A DNA stretch of 42,332 nucleotides from Eximiradius proteiniborus (GTDB lineage Bacteria > Bacteroidota > Ignavibacteria > Kapaibacteriales > UBA2268), in assembly GCA_026415495.1 (NCBI GenBank), contig JAOAGZ010000014.1, positions 1 through 42,332 on the forward strand, in the 5' to 3' direction. How positions within the stretch are numbered: position 1 is the first letter of the stretch; every line of letters begins with the position of its first letter. Under the pieces are notes generated by a model. It ran no database searches. It had not been told where the DNA came from and saw nothing but the letters and a program-made list of their open reading frames with translations. This document shows, piece by piece, positions 34,436-42,332 of this stretch. A program made the translations under genes and the position numbers.

Positions 34436-35764
34436 ATGAATATCACAGTCATTGGAGCTGGGAAAAGCGGCCTCGAAGCAGCAAAATTAGCAGTCAAAAA
34501 AGGTGAGAATGTGTTCTTAACCGAAAGTAAAATTCCTGCAAATTCTGATTTATTAAAAAAAGAACTTGAAGACTATAACATAAATTTTGAATTGGGTGGA
34601 CATACCGAAAAAGCCTTGAATAATTGTGATTTAATCATTACTTCTCCGGGTGTTCCGCCTCATTCAGAAATTATTCATCGTGCTGAAAGCTTAGAAATTC
34701 CAATAATTAGTGAAATTGAATATGCTTATCAATATTTGAAAAATCCAATTATTGCAATAACCGGAACAAACGGAAAGACGACAACCACGTCACTTACAGC
34801 ATATATTTTAAATAATTCCGGCAAAAAAGCCGTTGCAGCAGGCAATATTGGTAAGCCACTTGCTTCTCTTGTAGATAATATCGAAGATGATACAATAATT
34901 GTAGCGGAACTCAGCAGTTTCCAACTTGACCGCTGCTATAAATTCAAACCAGATGTTGCTGTAATTTTAAACATAACACCTGACCATTTGTATTATCACG
35001 GTTCTATGGAAGAATATATTCAGGCTAAGTATAAAATTTCTTTGCAACAATCTCCCGAAAATTTACTAATTTTAAATGCAGATGATAGTGCAACTATGGG
35101 GATTTTGCCATCTACAAAGGCAAAAGTTGCTTTCATCTCGCTCAAGCCTGTGGTGCGGGGGGCATATTGCACCGATGGTTTGATAAAATTAGTTGAGCAG
35201 CATAACGAGGAGGAACTAATTTTGGCAAGTAAACTTGGATTGCCGGGCGTTCATAATACCTACAATTCTATGGCAGCAGCGCTTGCGGCACGCGCTTTTG
35301 AAATTCCCAATGAAAACATTCGTGATAGTTTGATGACATTCCGTGGTGTCGAACATCGATTGGAATTTGTTCGCACAATCGACGGAGTAGATTTTATAAA
35401 CGACTCCAAAGCAACAAATATTAACGCTGCTTGGTTTGCTCTTGCGAGCTATACGAGACCAATTGTATGGATTGCCGGCGGCAGAGGAGACAATAATGAT
35501 TATTCGCAGCTAAACGAAATTGTTCAAAAGAATGTAAGCAATATTATATGCATTGGCGAAGAAAAACAAGCAATATTTAATCATTTTTGTGCAATGAAAC
35601 GCTGTATTCAAGTTGATACATTGCTTGATGCTGTTCTGGAAGCAAAAAAAGTTGCTCGTGCAGGAGAAGTTGTGCTATTTGCGCCCGCTTGCAAATCTTT
35701 CGATATGTTTATAAATTTCGAACATAGAGGCGAAGAATTTAAACGAATCGTTAATTCATTGTAA
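34436..35764 (+). CDS. murD: UDP-N-acetylmuramoyl-L-alanine--D-glutamate ligase
   Basis: Adds D-glutamate to UDP-MurNAc-L-Ala in peptidoglycan synthesis. The 442-residue length is normal. The N-terminal Rossmann-like domain starts NITVIGAGKSGLEAAKLA; the ATP loop is ITGTNGKTTTT (108-118). AELSSFQLD, LNITPDHLYYHGSMEEYIQAK and the C-terminal FRGVEHRLEFV, NDSKATNINAA and LFAPACKSFDMFINFEHRG are the expected Mur ligase motifs. It is not in a dcw cluster here; it stands alone between the phosphorylase (60-bp gap) and a terminator. Confidence 0.97.
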   Translation: MNITVIGAGKSGLEAAKLAVKKGENVFLTESKIPANSDLLKKELEDYNINFELGGHTEKALNNCDLIITSPGVPPHSEIIHRAESLEIPIISEIEYAYQYLKNPIIAITGTNGKTTTTSLTAYILNNSGKKAVAAGNIGKPLASLVDNIEDDTIIVAELSSFQLDRCYKFKPDVAVILNITPDHLYYHGSMEEYIQAKYKISLQQSPENLLILNADDSATMGILPSTKAKVAFISLKPVVRGAYCTDGLIKLVEQHNEEELILASKLGLPGVHNTYNSMAAALAARAFEIPNENIRDSLMTFRGVEHRLEFVRTIDGVDFINDSKATNINAAWFALASYTRPIVWIAGGRGDNNDYSQLNEIVQKNVSNIICIGEEKQAIFNHFCAMKRCIQVDTLLDAVLEAKKVARAGEVVLFAPACKSFDMFINFEHRGEEFKRIVNSL

Positions 35765-35799
35765 GTCTGTTTGAACAAAAATAATTATAGATTATTTAT

Positions 35800-35831
35800 A
35801 AATGGTGGATATTTCCACCATTTATTTTATT
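35800..35831 (+). terminator. Intrinsic terminator after murD
   Basis: Perfect 10-bp stem AAATGGTGGA (35800-35809) with TCCACCATTT (35814-35823), a TATT loop and a T-rich tail ATTTTATT. The rest of the 203-bp gap to the DedA gene holds nothing else convincing. Confidence 0.88.
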
Positions 35832-35967
35832 CATCAAGTATTCCTGTTTTTTTATTATTATTCAATTTTCTTACAAAGACTTCATTTCTAACCAGTATTA
35901 TTATAATACTTTATTATTTATTTGAGATAAATTATATTTGTATTTTACTGATTATTCTATATTTTAA

Positions 35968-36585
35968 ATGTTAGAAACATTAATCGAAATAATACAGAAA
36001 ATTCCACCGTTTTGGATATTAATAATTGCTTTTGCAGTTACATACATTGAAAATATTTTTCCTCCTTCACCATCAGATGCGGCACTTGTTTTTATGGGGG
36101 CACTTGTAGGAACCGGAACAGTTGGCTTCCTGCCTTTGCTGCTTTTTGCCACAATTGGTTCGACTTTAGGTTTTATAACGATGTTTGTATTAGGTGTTCG
36201 CTTCGAGATGAAATTTATCGAAACAGATAAATTAAAATTTATCTCGAAAAATGCTTTGTTGAAAGTCGATGATTTATTCAAAAAATGGGGATATTGGCTG
36301 ATCGTTGCAAATCGTTTTTTATCAGGAACACGAGCTGTCATTGCTTTTTTCGCGGGGATGAGCTTGCTTTCGTTCAGAAAATCTACTGTATTGTCTTTTT
36401 TTAGTGCATTGCTGTGGAATTTTATCTTGATTTACTTAGGATATATTTTTGGGGATAACTGGAAAAAAGTTGATGAGTATATGACTTTATATGGATATAT
36501 TTTAATTCCTGTTGTAGTTGTTCTTGTTGCTGCATATTTTATTTATTCATTTATTCAGAGTAAGAAACAAAATGCAAATTCCTGA
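35968..36585 (+). CDS. DedA-family (SNARE-associated/VTT) membrane protein
   Basis: A 205-residue inner-membrane protein. Family signatures are NIFPPSPSDAALVFMGALVG (29-48, the re-entrant loop 'FPPxPSE' motif), LIVANRFLSGTRAVIAFFAGMSLLSFRKS (the G-R-F-x-x-x-R-x-x-x-x-x-x-A-G motif) and a C-terminal membrane segment. DedA/VTT proteins move lipids across the membrane; some recycle undecaprenyl phosphate or phosphatidylethanolamine. Substrate is unknown. Its 3' end overlaps queA by 14 bp. Confidence 0.85.
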   Translation: MLETLIEIIQKIPPFWILIIAFAVTYIENIFPPSPSDAALVFMGALVGTGTVGFLPLLLFATIGSTLGFITMFVLGVRFEMKFIETDKLKFISKNALLKVDDLFKKWGYWLIVANRFLSGTRAVIAFFAGMSLLSFRKSTVLSFFSALLWNFILIYLGYIFGDNWKKVDEYMTLYGYILIPVVVVLVAAYFIYSFIQSKKQNANS

Positions 36586-37792
36586 TATAGATTTAAAAGA
36601 TTTTGACTACGAACTCCCGAAAGAAAAAATTGCATTGTTCCCGCTCGAAGAGCGTGACCAAAGTAAATTATTGATTGCTGATTGCAAATCAAAAAAGATA
36701 GAACATAGCATTTTTTCAAATATTAGTGATTATTTACCAGATAATTCGCTGATTATTATTAATTCTACAAAGGTTATACAAGCCCGTATATTTATGTCGA
36801 AGCAGACAGGCGGAAAAGCAGAATTGCTATGCGTCAATCCGATTTCACCTTCTTCAGACCCCCAAATTACAATGTCCTCAAAAAATAGCTGCGTTTGGGA
36901 GTGTATTATTGGTGGAAGAAATATTCAGGAAAACTCCAGATTATTCACTAAGGATAATCAATTATCGGCAAAAATATTAAAGCGGTATGATAATTATGCG
37001 GTTGTAGAATTCGATTATTCTTCAAGTTATACCTTTTCTGAAATATTATCGAAAATCGGGCAAATACCTCTTCCGCCTTATATTAATCGTGATACAACTG
37101 AATTAGACAAAGACCGTTATCAAACAGTGTATAGCAGAATGGAAGGCTCGGTTGCTGCCCCTACCGCTGGATTACATTTCACTGATAGAGTGATTTCTAA
37201 ACTGAAAGAAAAGCATATCTTATTTGATGAAGTAATACTTCACGTTGGTCCTGGAACTTTTGTTCCAATCGAGAAAAGTGTTGCAGAACACAAGATGCAC
37301 AAAGAACAGTTATTTGTTTCAATTGCTACTATCGAAAATATTCTTTCTGCAATTAAAAATAAATCGAAAATAATCTCAACTGGCACTACTTCTCTTCGTA
37401 CACTCGAAACTTTGTACTGGGTCGGCGTAAAAATTTTTTACCGAAATTTCGATATTCATAGTAATCTACTATTAAGCCAATTCGAACCTTATCAATTATC
37501 ACACAAATACCAGGAAATTTCATTTGAGCAGTCTATGATTGCAATTCAGGAAAAACTTTTGCAAGAAAAAAGGTCGTTTATTTCAGGAAATACAGAGCTT
37601 TTCATTTTGCCGGGTTACCAAATTCGAACAGCTGACGGACTAATTACGAACTTTCATCTGCCAAAGAGCACACTGCTACTACTCATCAGTGCATTTGTTG
37701 GCGGAAGCTTCTGGAAACAGATTTATGACGAAGCTCTAAGAAATAATTACCGCTTTTTAAGTTATGGTGATAGTTCCTTATTGATGAGATAA
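36572..37792 (+). CDS. queA: S-adenosylmethionine:tRNA ribosyltransferase-isomerase QueA
   Basis: Makes epoxyqueuosine in tRNA by transferring and isomerising the ribosyl part of SAM. The start is set at ATG 36572 (MQIPDIDLKDFDYELPKEKIALFPLEERDQSKLL), since upstream readings lie inside the DedA gene. Motifs: INSTKVIQARI, EGSVAAPTAGLHFTD (191-205), ILHVGPGTFVPIE, STGTTSLRTLE, NFHLPKSTLLLLISAFVGG and YRFLSYGDSSLL. At 406 residues it is about 50 longer than E. coli QueA; extra length lies in loops around 75-100 and before ELFILPGYQ. Other queuosine genes are not in the window. Confidence 0.95.
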   Translation: MQIPDIDLKDFDYELPKEKIALFPLEERDQSKLLIADCKSKKIEHSIFSNISDYLPDNSLIIINSTKVIQARIFMSKQTGGKAELLCVNPISPSSDPQITMSSKNSCVWECIIGGRNIQENSRLFTKDNQLSAKILKRYDNYAVVEFDYSSSYTFSEILSKIGQIPLPPYINRDTTELDKDRYQTVYSRMEGSVAAPTAGLHFTDRVISKLKEKHILFDEVILHVGPGTFVPIEKSVAEHKMHKEQLFVSIATIENILSAIKNKSKIISTGTTSLRTLETLYWVGVKIFYRNFDIHSNLLLSQFEPYQLSHKYQEISFEQSMIAIQEKLLQEKRSFISGNTELFILPGYQIRTADGLITNFHLPKSTLLLLISAFVGGSFWKQIYDEALRNNYRFLSYGDSSLLMR

Positions 37793-37935
37793 TATTTAGA
37801 ATGTTTCGCGATTTATTCTAAGTAATTTTGCACTTTCAAAAAAAAATTAATAACTCCTATTAAGTATTTTATTTCTTCTTGTAGAATACTAATTCAATAT
37901 AACATCAATTATTAATAATATTTCAAATTATATCA

Positions 37936-37977
37936 AAAACAAATAAGTTGCTACTTTCGCTGCAACTTATTTGTTTT
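37936..37977. terminator. Bidirectional terminator between queA and the S9 peptidase
   Basis: Perfect 16-bp stem AAAACAAATAAGTTGC (37936-37951) with its complement (37962-37977) and a 10-nt loop, in the 251-bp convergent gap. A-run and T-run flanks suit both directions. Nothing else was recognised in the gap. Confidence 0.88.
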
Positions 37978-38043
37978 GTAATAATAAAATCAAGATTGTT
38001 TTTGGGAAATATCTGGTATTTGATTAGTAGATAACCATCGGCA

Positions 38044-40785
38044 TTAATTTCCCTTGTAAGGCATACCCTTTATTATCCATACTGGTGCTGGTTTGCCTAA
38101 AACATAATGGTCAAAAAATTCTTTCATCTTTATTGAATAATCAAGCTTATTTTGATACCGTCGAGGATGGTGTGGTTCGTTTTCGTATTGCAAAAATATT
38201 GCGTTTTTCCCAAGCCTACGATATGCCATATATAGCTCTATTCCTTGTTGCCAAGGCACAGCTTCGTCTATATCTCCAAACATTATTAAAAGCGGTGTTG
38301 TGGCTTTATTGACATTGAAAATAGGGGAGTTACGTATATAATTATCCAAACTATCCCATAATGTGCCACCAATTCGGCTTTGCTGAGCCTCGTATTGAAA
38401 TTGTCTGGTAAGTCCTGATTCAAGTCGTATTTGCCCATACGCACTTGTCATATTCCCGACTGGTGCACCTGCGCAAGCCGCTTTGAAAAAGTCTGTCTGT
38501 GTTGCAATAAATGCTGTTTGGTAGCCGCTCCAGGAATGACCTTGTATGCAGAATTTCGAAGAATCTGCAATACCAAGATCAATAAGCCGCCTTGAACCGG
38601 TCATTATTGCATCTAATGCGTCAAATCCGGGATTTCCAATGTAGTATTTAATATCAGGCAGAAACATTATATATCCCGAAGAGTTATATACTTGTGGTAT
38701 CGGGCGATGAGAAAGCATCGGCGGATTAAAATTATAAGTTCTATCCGAAAATCTTTCATAAAAATATACATATATTGGATAACGCTTCTTTGGGTTGTAG
38801 TTGTATGGTTTGATAATAAATCCGTCCAAACTATCTCCACGCGAATTTGCCCAACGGATAATCTCCGTTGTTCCCCATTCATATTCAACTATTTCAGGAT
38901 TGGCATCCGTGATTTTTCTTTTATCAGTAAAATTCAAATTTGAGGTTATCCAATAGTCAGGATACTCAACATAATTTTCTCGTGTGTACAATATCTTATT
39001 ATTATAACGCGGTTTCCCAATTACTGTGAATTTCTTTTCTGTTTCAAGCAAATTTGTTCTAAGTTCTTTATTTTGAAGTATAAAAGTATAAATGCCTTGA
39101 ACTTTTGTATAATTATTGTATCCTTGCAAAATTAAAGTATCAGTTTCTAAGTAATAATCCTTGTCCGCCCAAATATTGCGAATTCGAAAACTAACCTTTT
39201 CTTTTTTACCTGCTTGATTAGTTAAATTGTATCCGGAACCACTTGCACAATCAAATTTCCACAAATCATACCAATCATAAATTACAAATGCATTTCCACT
39301 ATCGAGCCAACAACCAAATCCATTTGAAGGAACGTTACTCGGCATATCGAACTCAATATCGAAAAATTTGCCATCAAGATTCTCAGTTATGTTTCTTGCA
39401 ATATTGTTGGAAATATCATATAAATACCAGTTTTTTTGATTGTAATAAACAACATACTTACCATTTGGTGATAAATAAGCATTTTCTTCAATTCGTCGCT
39501 GAATGATTTTTTTCTCTCCATTGTCAAGGTTTACCAAATAAAGGTCAAAAAAATCTCCATACCACGTTTTTTCTTTGTAATAAGGTGTTTCGCTGTAAGC
39601 TATAGTAACATTATTGTTTTTGGGAACAAATACTCTATTGACTGTGCTATCACCAAGTTGGATAAATGTGTTTTTTCTTAAATCAAACACACTCAAAAAA
39701 TATCTGTCTTTGAACTTGTTCCAGCTAATCTTTTGATTAGACATTATCAGTGGGTCGTCCCAGTGCCAAAGAGATAAATCAGCTCTCCTGGCAATACTAT
39801 CAATATTGAAAAATGTTGTATCGTTATAGTTCGAAAAATCTTGTTTGGTGTCATATTTTTCGGTAATCGGTTTTATCCCGAAGAACAGTTTGCTGCCATC
39901 ACTGCTCCAACTAATATCATTAACTTGTGGAATATAGTAGTTGCTTGTAATTGTTTTTGGTGTTACAATTTCACTCGATTTTGCTTTATCCCATATATAT
40001 ATTGAATAGTCTTTTGCTTTTCCGTTATTATCAAGTATAGCAAAACAAAAAGCAAGTTTCTGAACGCTTTCTTTCCAAGCTAAGTTGCAAATATGAATAT
40101 TATTTTTAGAAATTATCTCATATTCAGGTGCAAAATCTTCATTTAAATTTCTGTAATATAACCCATCACCATTCCCAGATTTTGTCGATATTGAATAAAA
40201 AACATAATTGCTCAAACTATCAAATAAGAAGTCAGTTACATAATCAATTCTTATCTCTGTTCCACTTTGTAAATGACGTAAGTTTAGCTGAGACCCAACA
40301 ATTTTATCTTTAAGTTTCTTGTCTTTTTCATCACTTCCTTCATACAAAAATGCTAACCATTTGCCATCGTTCGAAAATTCAAACGATTTTACTGTTTCTC
40401 TTTCGACTATTCGTCCATTTGACAAATTCATTATTCCAAACTTGTTTTTGGGCTTGTCCTTTTTGCCGGCATTTTCAATTTCTATTTGTTTTGGAAGTAT
40501 TTCGAATGCTGCCCAATCTGTTTTAGGCGACAATTTTGGCTTGGAGCCATTTTCATATGTGAATTTTATTGTATCTTCGAGAGATTGAATAAATAGCGTG
40601 CGGTCTCCACGATCCGGAACTAATGTATAAGCAAGCCATTTTCCATTTTGCGATAAGCTTGTTTCCCTGATTAATTTGAACCTCATTGCATCTTCGAAAG
40701 TATAAGGTTTCTTTTTTTGTGCTAAAAGAGTAAATGGAATAATACATAATAATACTGCTAATACAAATTTAGTTGCTCTTTTCAT
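38044..40785 (-). CDS. S9 family prolyl-oligopeptidase-like serine peptidase, exported
   Basis: 913 residues with signal peptide MKRATKFVLAVLLCIIPFTLLAQ, so periplasmic or surface-located. The middle is a beta-propeller-like region with SQNGKWLAYT, SNDGKWLAFLYEGSDEKD, SSDGSKLFFGI and SPNGKYVVYY blades. The C-terminal alpha/beta hydrolase domain has RYPIYVYFYERFSD, the nucleophile Ser750 in IQGHSWSGYQTAF, the acid in FGDIDEAVPWQQG and the His in NEPHHPRRYQNKLDY. The nucleophile elbow reads GHSWSG rather than the common GHSxGG. No T9SS C-terminal sorting domain is seen (it ends WIIKGMPYKGN). AGGA lies before the start. It likely digests peptides in the cell envelope. Confidence 0.88.
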   Translation of the reverse strand: MKRATKFVLAVLLCIIPFTLLAQKKKPYTFEDAMRFKLIRETSLSQNGKWLAYTLVPDRGDRTLFIQSLEDTIKFTYENGSKPKLSPKTDWAAFEILPKQIEIENAGKKDKPKNKFGIMNLSNGRIVERETVKSFEFSNDGKWLAFLYEGSDEKDKKLKDKIVGSQLNLRHLQSGTEIRIDYVTDFLFDSLSNYVFYSISTKSGNGDGLYYRNLNEDFAPEYEIISKNNIHICNLAWKESVQKLAFCFAILDNNGKAKDYSIYIWDKAKSSEIVTPKTITSNYYIPQVNDISWSSDGSKLFFGIKPITEKYDTKQDFSNYNDTTFFNIDSIARRADLSLWHWDDPLIMSNQKISWNKFKDRYFLSVFDLRKNTFIQLGDSTVNRVFVPKNNNVTIAYSETPYYKEKTWYGDFFDLYLVNLDNGEKKIIQRRIEENAYLSPNGKYVVYYNQKNWYLYDISNNIARNITENLDGKFFDIEFDMPSNVPSNGFGCWLDSGNAFVIYDWYDLWKFDCASGSGYNLTNQAGKKEKVSFRIRNIWADKDYYLETDTLILQGYNNYTKVQGIYTFILQNKELRTNLLETEKKFTVIGKPRYNNKILYTRENYVEYPDYWITSNLNFTDKRKITDANPEIVEYEWGTTEIIRWANSRGDSLDGFIIKPYNYNPKKRYPIYVYFYERFSDRTYNFNPPMLSHRPIPQVYNSSGYIMFLPDIKYYIGNPGFDALDAIMTGSRRLIDLGIADSSKFCIQGHSWSGYQTAFIATQTDFFKAACAGAPVGNMTSAYGQIRLESGLTRQFQYEAQQSRIGGTLWDSLDNYIRNSPIFNVNKATTPLLIMFGDIDEAVPWQQGIELYMAYRRLGKNAIFLQYENEPHHPRRYQNKLDYSIKMKEFFDHYVLGKPAPVWIIKGMPYKGN

Positions 40786-40873
40786 CCTGTAATCCTATTT
40801 TGTTAATTATTTTATTTCAAAATAAAAAAAATCGTTGTATTTTAAAAGTTAGTCTAAACAAATTTATTTGAAA

Positions 40874-41347
40874 ATGAAACAAATTTATTATGTTGGGATC
40901 GCTCTTTTCTTAGGAATACTAATTATTTCATACTATTCTTATATTTCCTTCCGAAAATTAAATGAGAATATTTCTCCAATAATTTTTAATGAATTAATTA
41001 AGCCTTATTCAAGATTAATTATTGATGGTGATTATCAAAAGGCATATGAAAATTATACTACTCATAGCTACAAATCGAAGCACAGTTTCAGTGAATACAA
41101 TTCTGCTCAGATAAATAATAAAAATCATTTCGGTGAACTTCTTGAAATGTCTCTTACTTCTGGAATTTTTATTAAAATGGCTGACAAAGAAAACAAATGG
41201 ATTTATCGCGGAACAATTAATTATAAGTGCTCAAAAATTAGCAGTAAGTTTACAGTCGATGTCGCTATAGAAAATGGTGTGTATAAAATTGCTCAAACTT
41301 ATCCAAGTCAGCTCAGTTTTATTAAAATGAAATCTATGATTTATTAG
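40874..41347 (+). CDS. Small membrane-anchored protein of unknown function
   Basis: Not recognised. The ATG at 40874 gives 157 residues; a TTG at 40868 adds two. One N-terminal membrane segment (about 5-24, YYVGIALFLGILIISYYSYI) is followed by a soluble domain: a helical part (LNENISPIIFNELIKPYSRLI), DGDYQKAYENYTTHSYKSKHSFSEYN, and strands NKWIYRGTINYKC, KFTVDVAIENGVYKI. The helix-then-strands order and 'DYQKAYENYT' resemble small NTF2-like or DUF4878-type domains, but this is only a resemblance. Its stop overlaps the stop of the convergent SMR gene by 4 bp. Confidence 0.65.
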   Translation: MKQIYYVGIALFLGILIISYYSYISFRKLNENISPIIFNELIKPYSRLIIDGDYQKAYENYTTHSYKSKHSFSEYNSAQINNKNHFGELLEMSLTSGIFIKMADKENKWIYRGTINYKCSKISSKFTVDVAIENGVYKIAQTYPSQLSFIKMKSMIY

Positions 41348-41661
41348 TTTGCAACCTTTAAGCCAACTATACCAGCAATAATTAAAAAAATTGAAATGAT
41401 TTTTAACAAACTTGCTGTATCTTTGAAAAACATTACTCCAATTGTAAAAGTACCAATTGCTCCTATTCCTGTCCAAATGGCATATGCTGTTCCGATTGGT
41501 ATGTGCCTTTGTGCGAGCCACAGAAAGTAACCACTTAACGCCATACTAACAATGCTAAAGGCAATCCACAAATACCTGTAAGATGTTGTTTGCGATAGCT
41601 TAAAACCAACAGGCCATCCTATTTCAAATATTCCAGCCAATAACAGATAAAACCAATGCAT
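41344..41661 (-). CDS. sugE: SMR-family exporter of the Gdx/SugE (guanidinium) subtype
   Basis: A 105-residue, four-helix inner-membrane protein that works as a dual-topology dimer and exchanges protons for guanidinium. The ATG at 41661 places the essential glutamate at position 13 (LLAGIFEIGWPVGFK), the standard numbering of the family; GTG at 41664 would add one residue. The HIPIGTAYAIWTGIGAIGTF block is the SugE/Gdx signature (E. coli: SLPVGTAYAVWTGIGAVG), distinct from EmrE. The start is 3 bp past the prfB stop (41664-41666), so it is co-transcribed with prfB and has no leader for a guanidine riboswitch. Confidence 0.9.
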   Translation of the reverse strand: MHWFYLLLAGIFEIGWPVGFKLSQTTSYRYLWIAFSIVSMALSGYFLWLAQRHIPIGTAYAIWTGIGAIGTFTIGVMFFKDTASLLKIISIFLIIAGIVGLKVAN

Positions 41662-41663
41662 CA

Positions 41664-42332
41664 CTATTGATTTAAATCACTTAATAAATATGCTTTTATA
41701 AAATCATCAAGGTCTCCATCCATCACCGCTTGAATATCTGTTCGCTTCAATTCAGTCCTGTGGTCATTAACCATTGTATAGGGTTGGAAAACGTAAGAGC
41801 GAATTTGGCTTCCCCATTCAATTTTCTTTTTTGTGCCTTCGATCGCAGCGCGAGCAGCTTCTTCTTCTTCTCTTTTCTTCTGATAAAGTCTTGATTTTAA
41901 CATTTTCATTGCACGCTCTCGGTTCTGAAATTGAGAACGCTCCTGCTGACAAGCAACCACAATTCCGGTTGGTATATGTCGCAGACGAACTGCTGTTTCA
42001 ACTTTGTTTACATTTTGTCCGCCTTTACCACCAGAACGGAAGGTTTCCATTTCAACATCAGCTGGATTTATTTCAATTTCCACATCATCATCAATTTCTG
42101 GATAAACGAATACCGAAGCAAATGATGTATGTCTTCGCGCATTTGCATCGAATGGTGATATTCTAACCAAACGATGTACACCATTTTCAGCTTTCAAATA
42201 ACCATATGCATATTTTCCATTAATTTCTAAAGTTGCAGACTTAATTCCAGCACCATCACCTTCGAGCTCGTCAAGTAAATACACTTTGTAATTATGGCGT
42301 TCAGCCCAACGCGTATACCTGTCTCTTATACA
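41664..42332 (-). CDS. prfB: Peptide chain release factor 2 (5' truncated by window edge)
   Basis: RF2 reads UAA and UGA stop codons and triggers peptide release. The visible 222 residues are the C-terminal two thirds; the frame is open through the right edge and upstream residues ([17 protein letters not shown]) match RF2. The catalytic GGQ is in [18 protein letters not shown], with [24 protein letters not shown] before it (RF2-type) and the C-terminal helix ending [16 protein letters not shown]. The stop-codon recognition motif (SPF) is at SPFDAN. The 5' end, where an RF2 frameshift site might be, is outside the window. Confidence 0.95.
   Translation of the reverse strand, partial: CIRDRYTRWAERHNYKVYLLDELEGDGAGIKSATLEINGKYAYGYLKAENGVHRLVRISPFDANARRHTSFASVFVYPEIDDDVEIEINPADVEMETFRSGGKGGQNVNKVETAVRLRHIPTGIVVACQQERSQFQNRERAMKMLKSRLYQKKREEEEAARAAIEGTKKKIEWGSQIRSYVFQPYTMVNDHRTELKRTDIQAVMDGDLDDFIKAYLLSDLNQ

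Noticed and set aside
35771-35974. A 67-codon reading frame after murD, rich in Ile, Leu and Phe
   Set aside because: It starts at a TTG, runs through the murD terminator hairpin and has low-complexity, AT-driven composition; no ribosome site or family match.
38044-40785. S9 peptidase as T9SS cargo
   Set aside because: It has a signal peptide but no C-terminal sorting domain (no conserved beta-rich end of about 80 residues), so surface export by T9SS is not supported.
1-42332. Mobile elements, CRISPR arrays, toxin-antitoxin pairs, tRNA genes
   Set aside because: No transposase or integrase, no regular spaced direct repeats outside coding repeats, and no tRNA-like T-arm in the short gaps.

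Overview
The window is a compact, AT-rich bacterial chromosome segment with about 35 protein genes, short intergenic gaps and no mobile element, CRISPR array, tRNA or rRNA that I could find. The strongest taxonomic marker is a complete 2279-residue SprA/Sov homologue, the outer-membrane translocon of the type IX secretion system (T9SS), next to a PorV/PorQ-type protein. This places the organism in the Bacteroidota/Chlorobiota (FCB) group. Many genes have clear Shine-Dalgarno sequences (AGGAG or AAGGAG before SRPBCC, buk, hcp and the ferredoxin), which are rare in classical Bacteroidetes. I therefore lean towards the Ignavibacteria/Kapabacteria/Chlorobi side; this is inference, not proof.

Layout. 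1-1451 (minus): an edge-truncated methyltransferase, smpB and clpS. 1614-8848 (plus): a tight six-gene run of RNase G, dxr, rseP, an ATP-grasp protein, a CDP-glycerol-phosphotransferase-like protein and a nucleotide-sugar epimerase. The first three are housekeeping; the last three look like a small surface-polymer module. 8885-12308: a GlgE/GH13-like protein (minus), a membrane-anchored SRPBCC protein (plus) and trxB (minus). 12443-14617 (plus): an OmpA-family protein with about 15 calcium-binding TSP3 repeats. 14715-16701 (minus): the butyrate-forming pair ptb-buk. 16966-17487 (plus): an NTF2-like lipoprotein.

17564-20052 (minus): hybrid cluster protein with its ferredoxin partner, a nitric oxide/hydroxylamine defence pair preceded by repeated ATCTGAT/ATCAGAT motifs. 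20193-33038 (minus): trmH-hisS, then nudix-parA-parB-thioesterase-porQ, then sprA. Chromosome segregation genes are thus in line with T9SS genes. 33122-37792 (plus): pyrimidine phosphorylase, murD, a DedA protein and queA. 38044-42332: an S9 prolyl-oligopeptidase-like peptidase (minus), a small membrane-anchored unknown (plus), a Gdx/SugE-type SMR exporter (minus) and prfB (minus, cut by the right edge).

Five convergent or gene-end positions carry good intrinsic terminators, and a sixth lies between sprA and the ferredoxin. No gap without a gene exceeds 300 bases; the largest are 16702-16965 and 37793-38043, and apart from a terminator in the second I see nothing gene-like in them. I found no clearly novel multi-gene defence or mobile system. 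The least ordinary items are the 5769-8848 ATP-grasp/transferase/epimerase cassette with its tyrosine-triplet repeat, the GH13-like enzyme with altered catalytic positions, and the repeat-bearing hcp promoter region.
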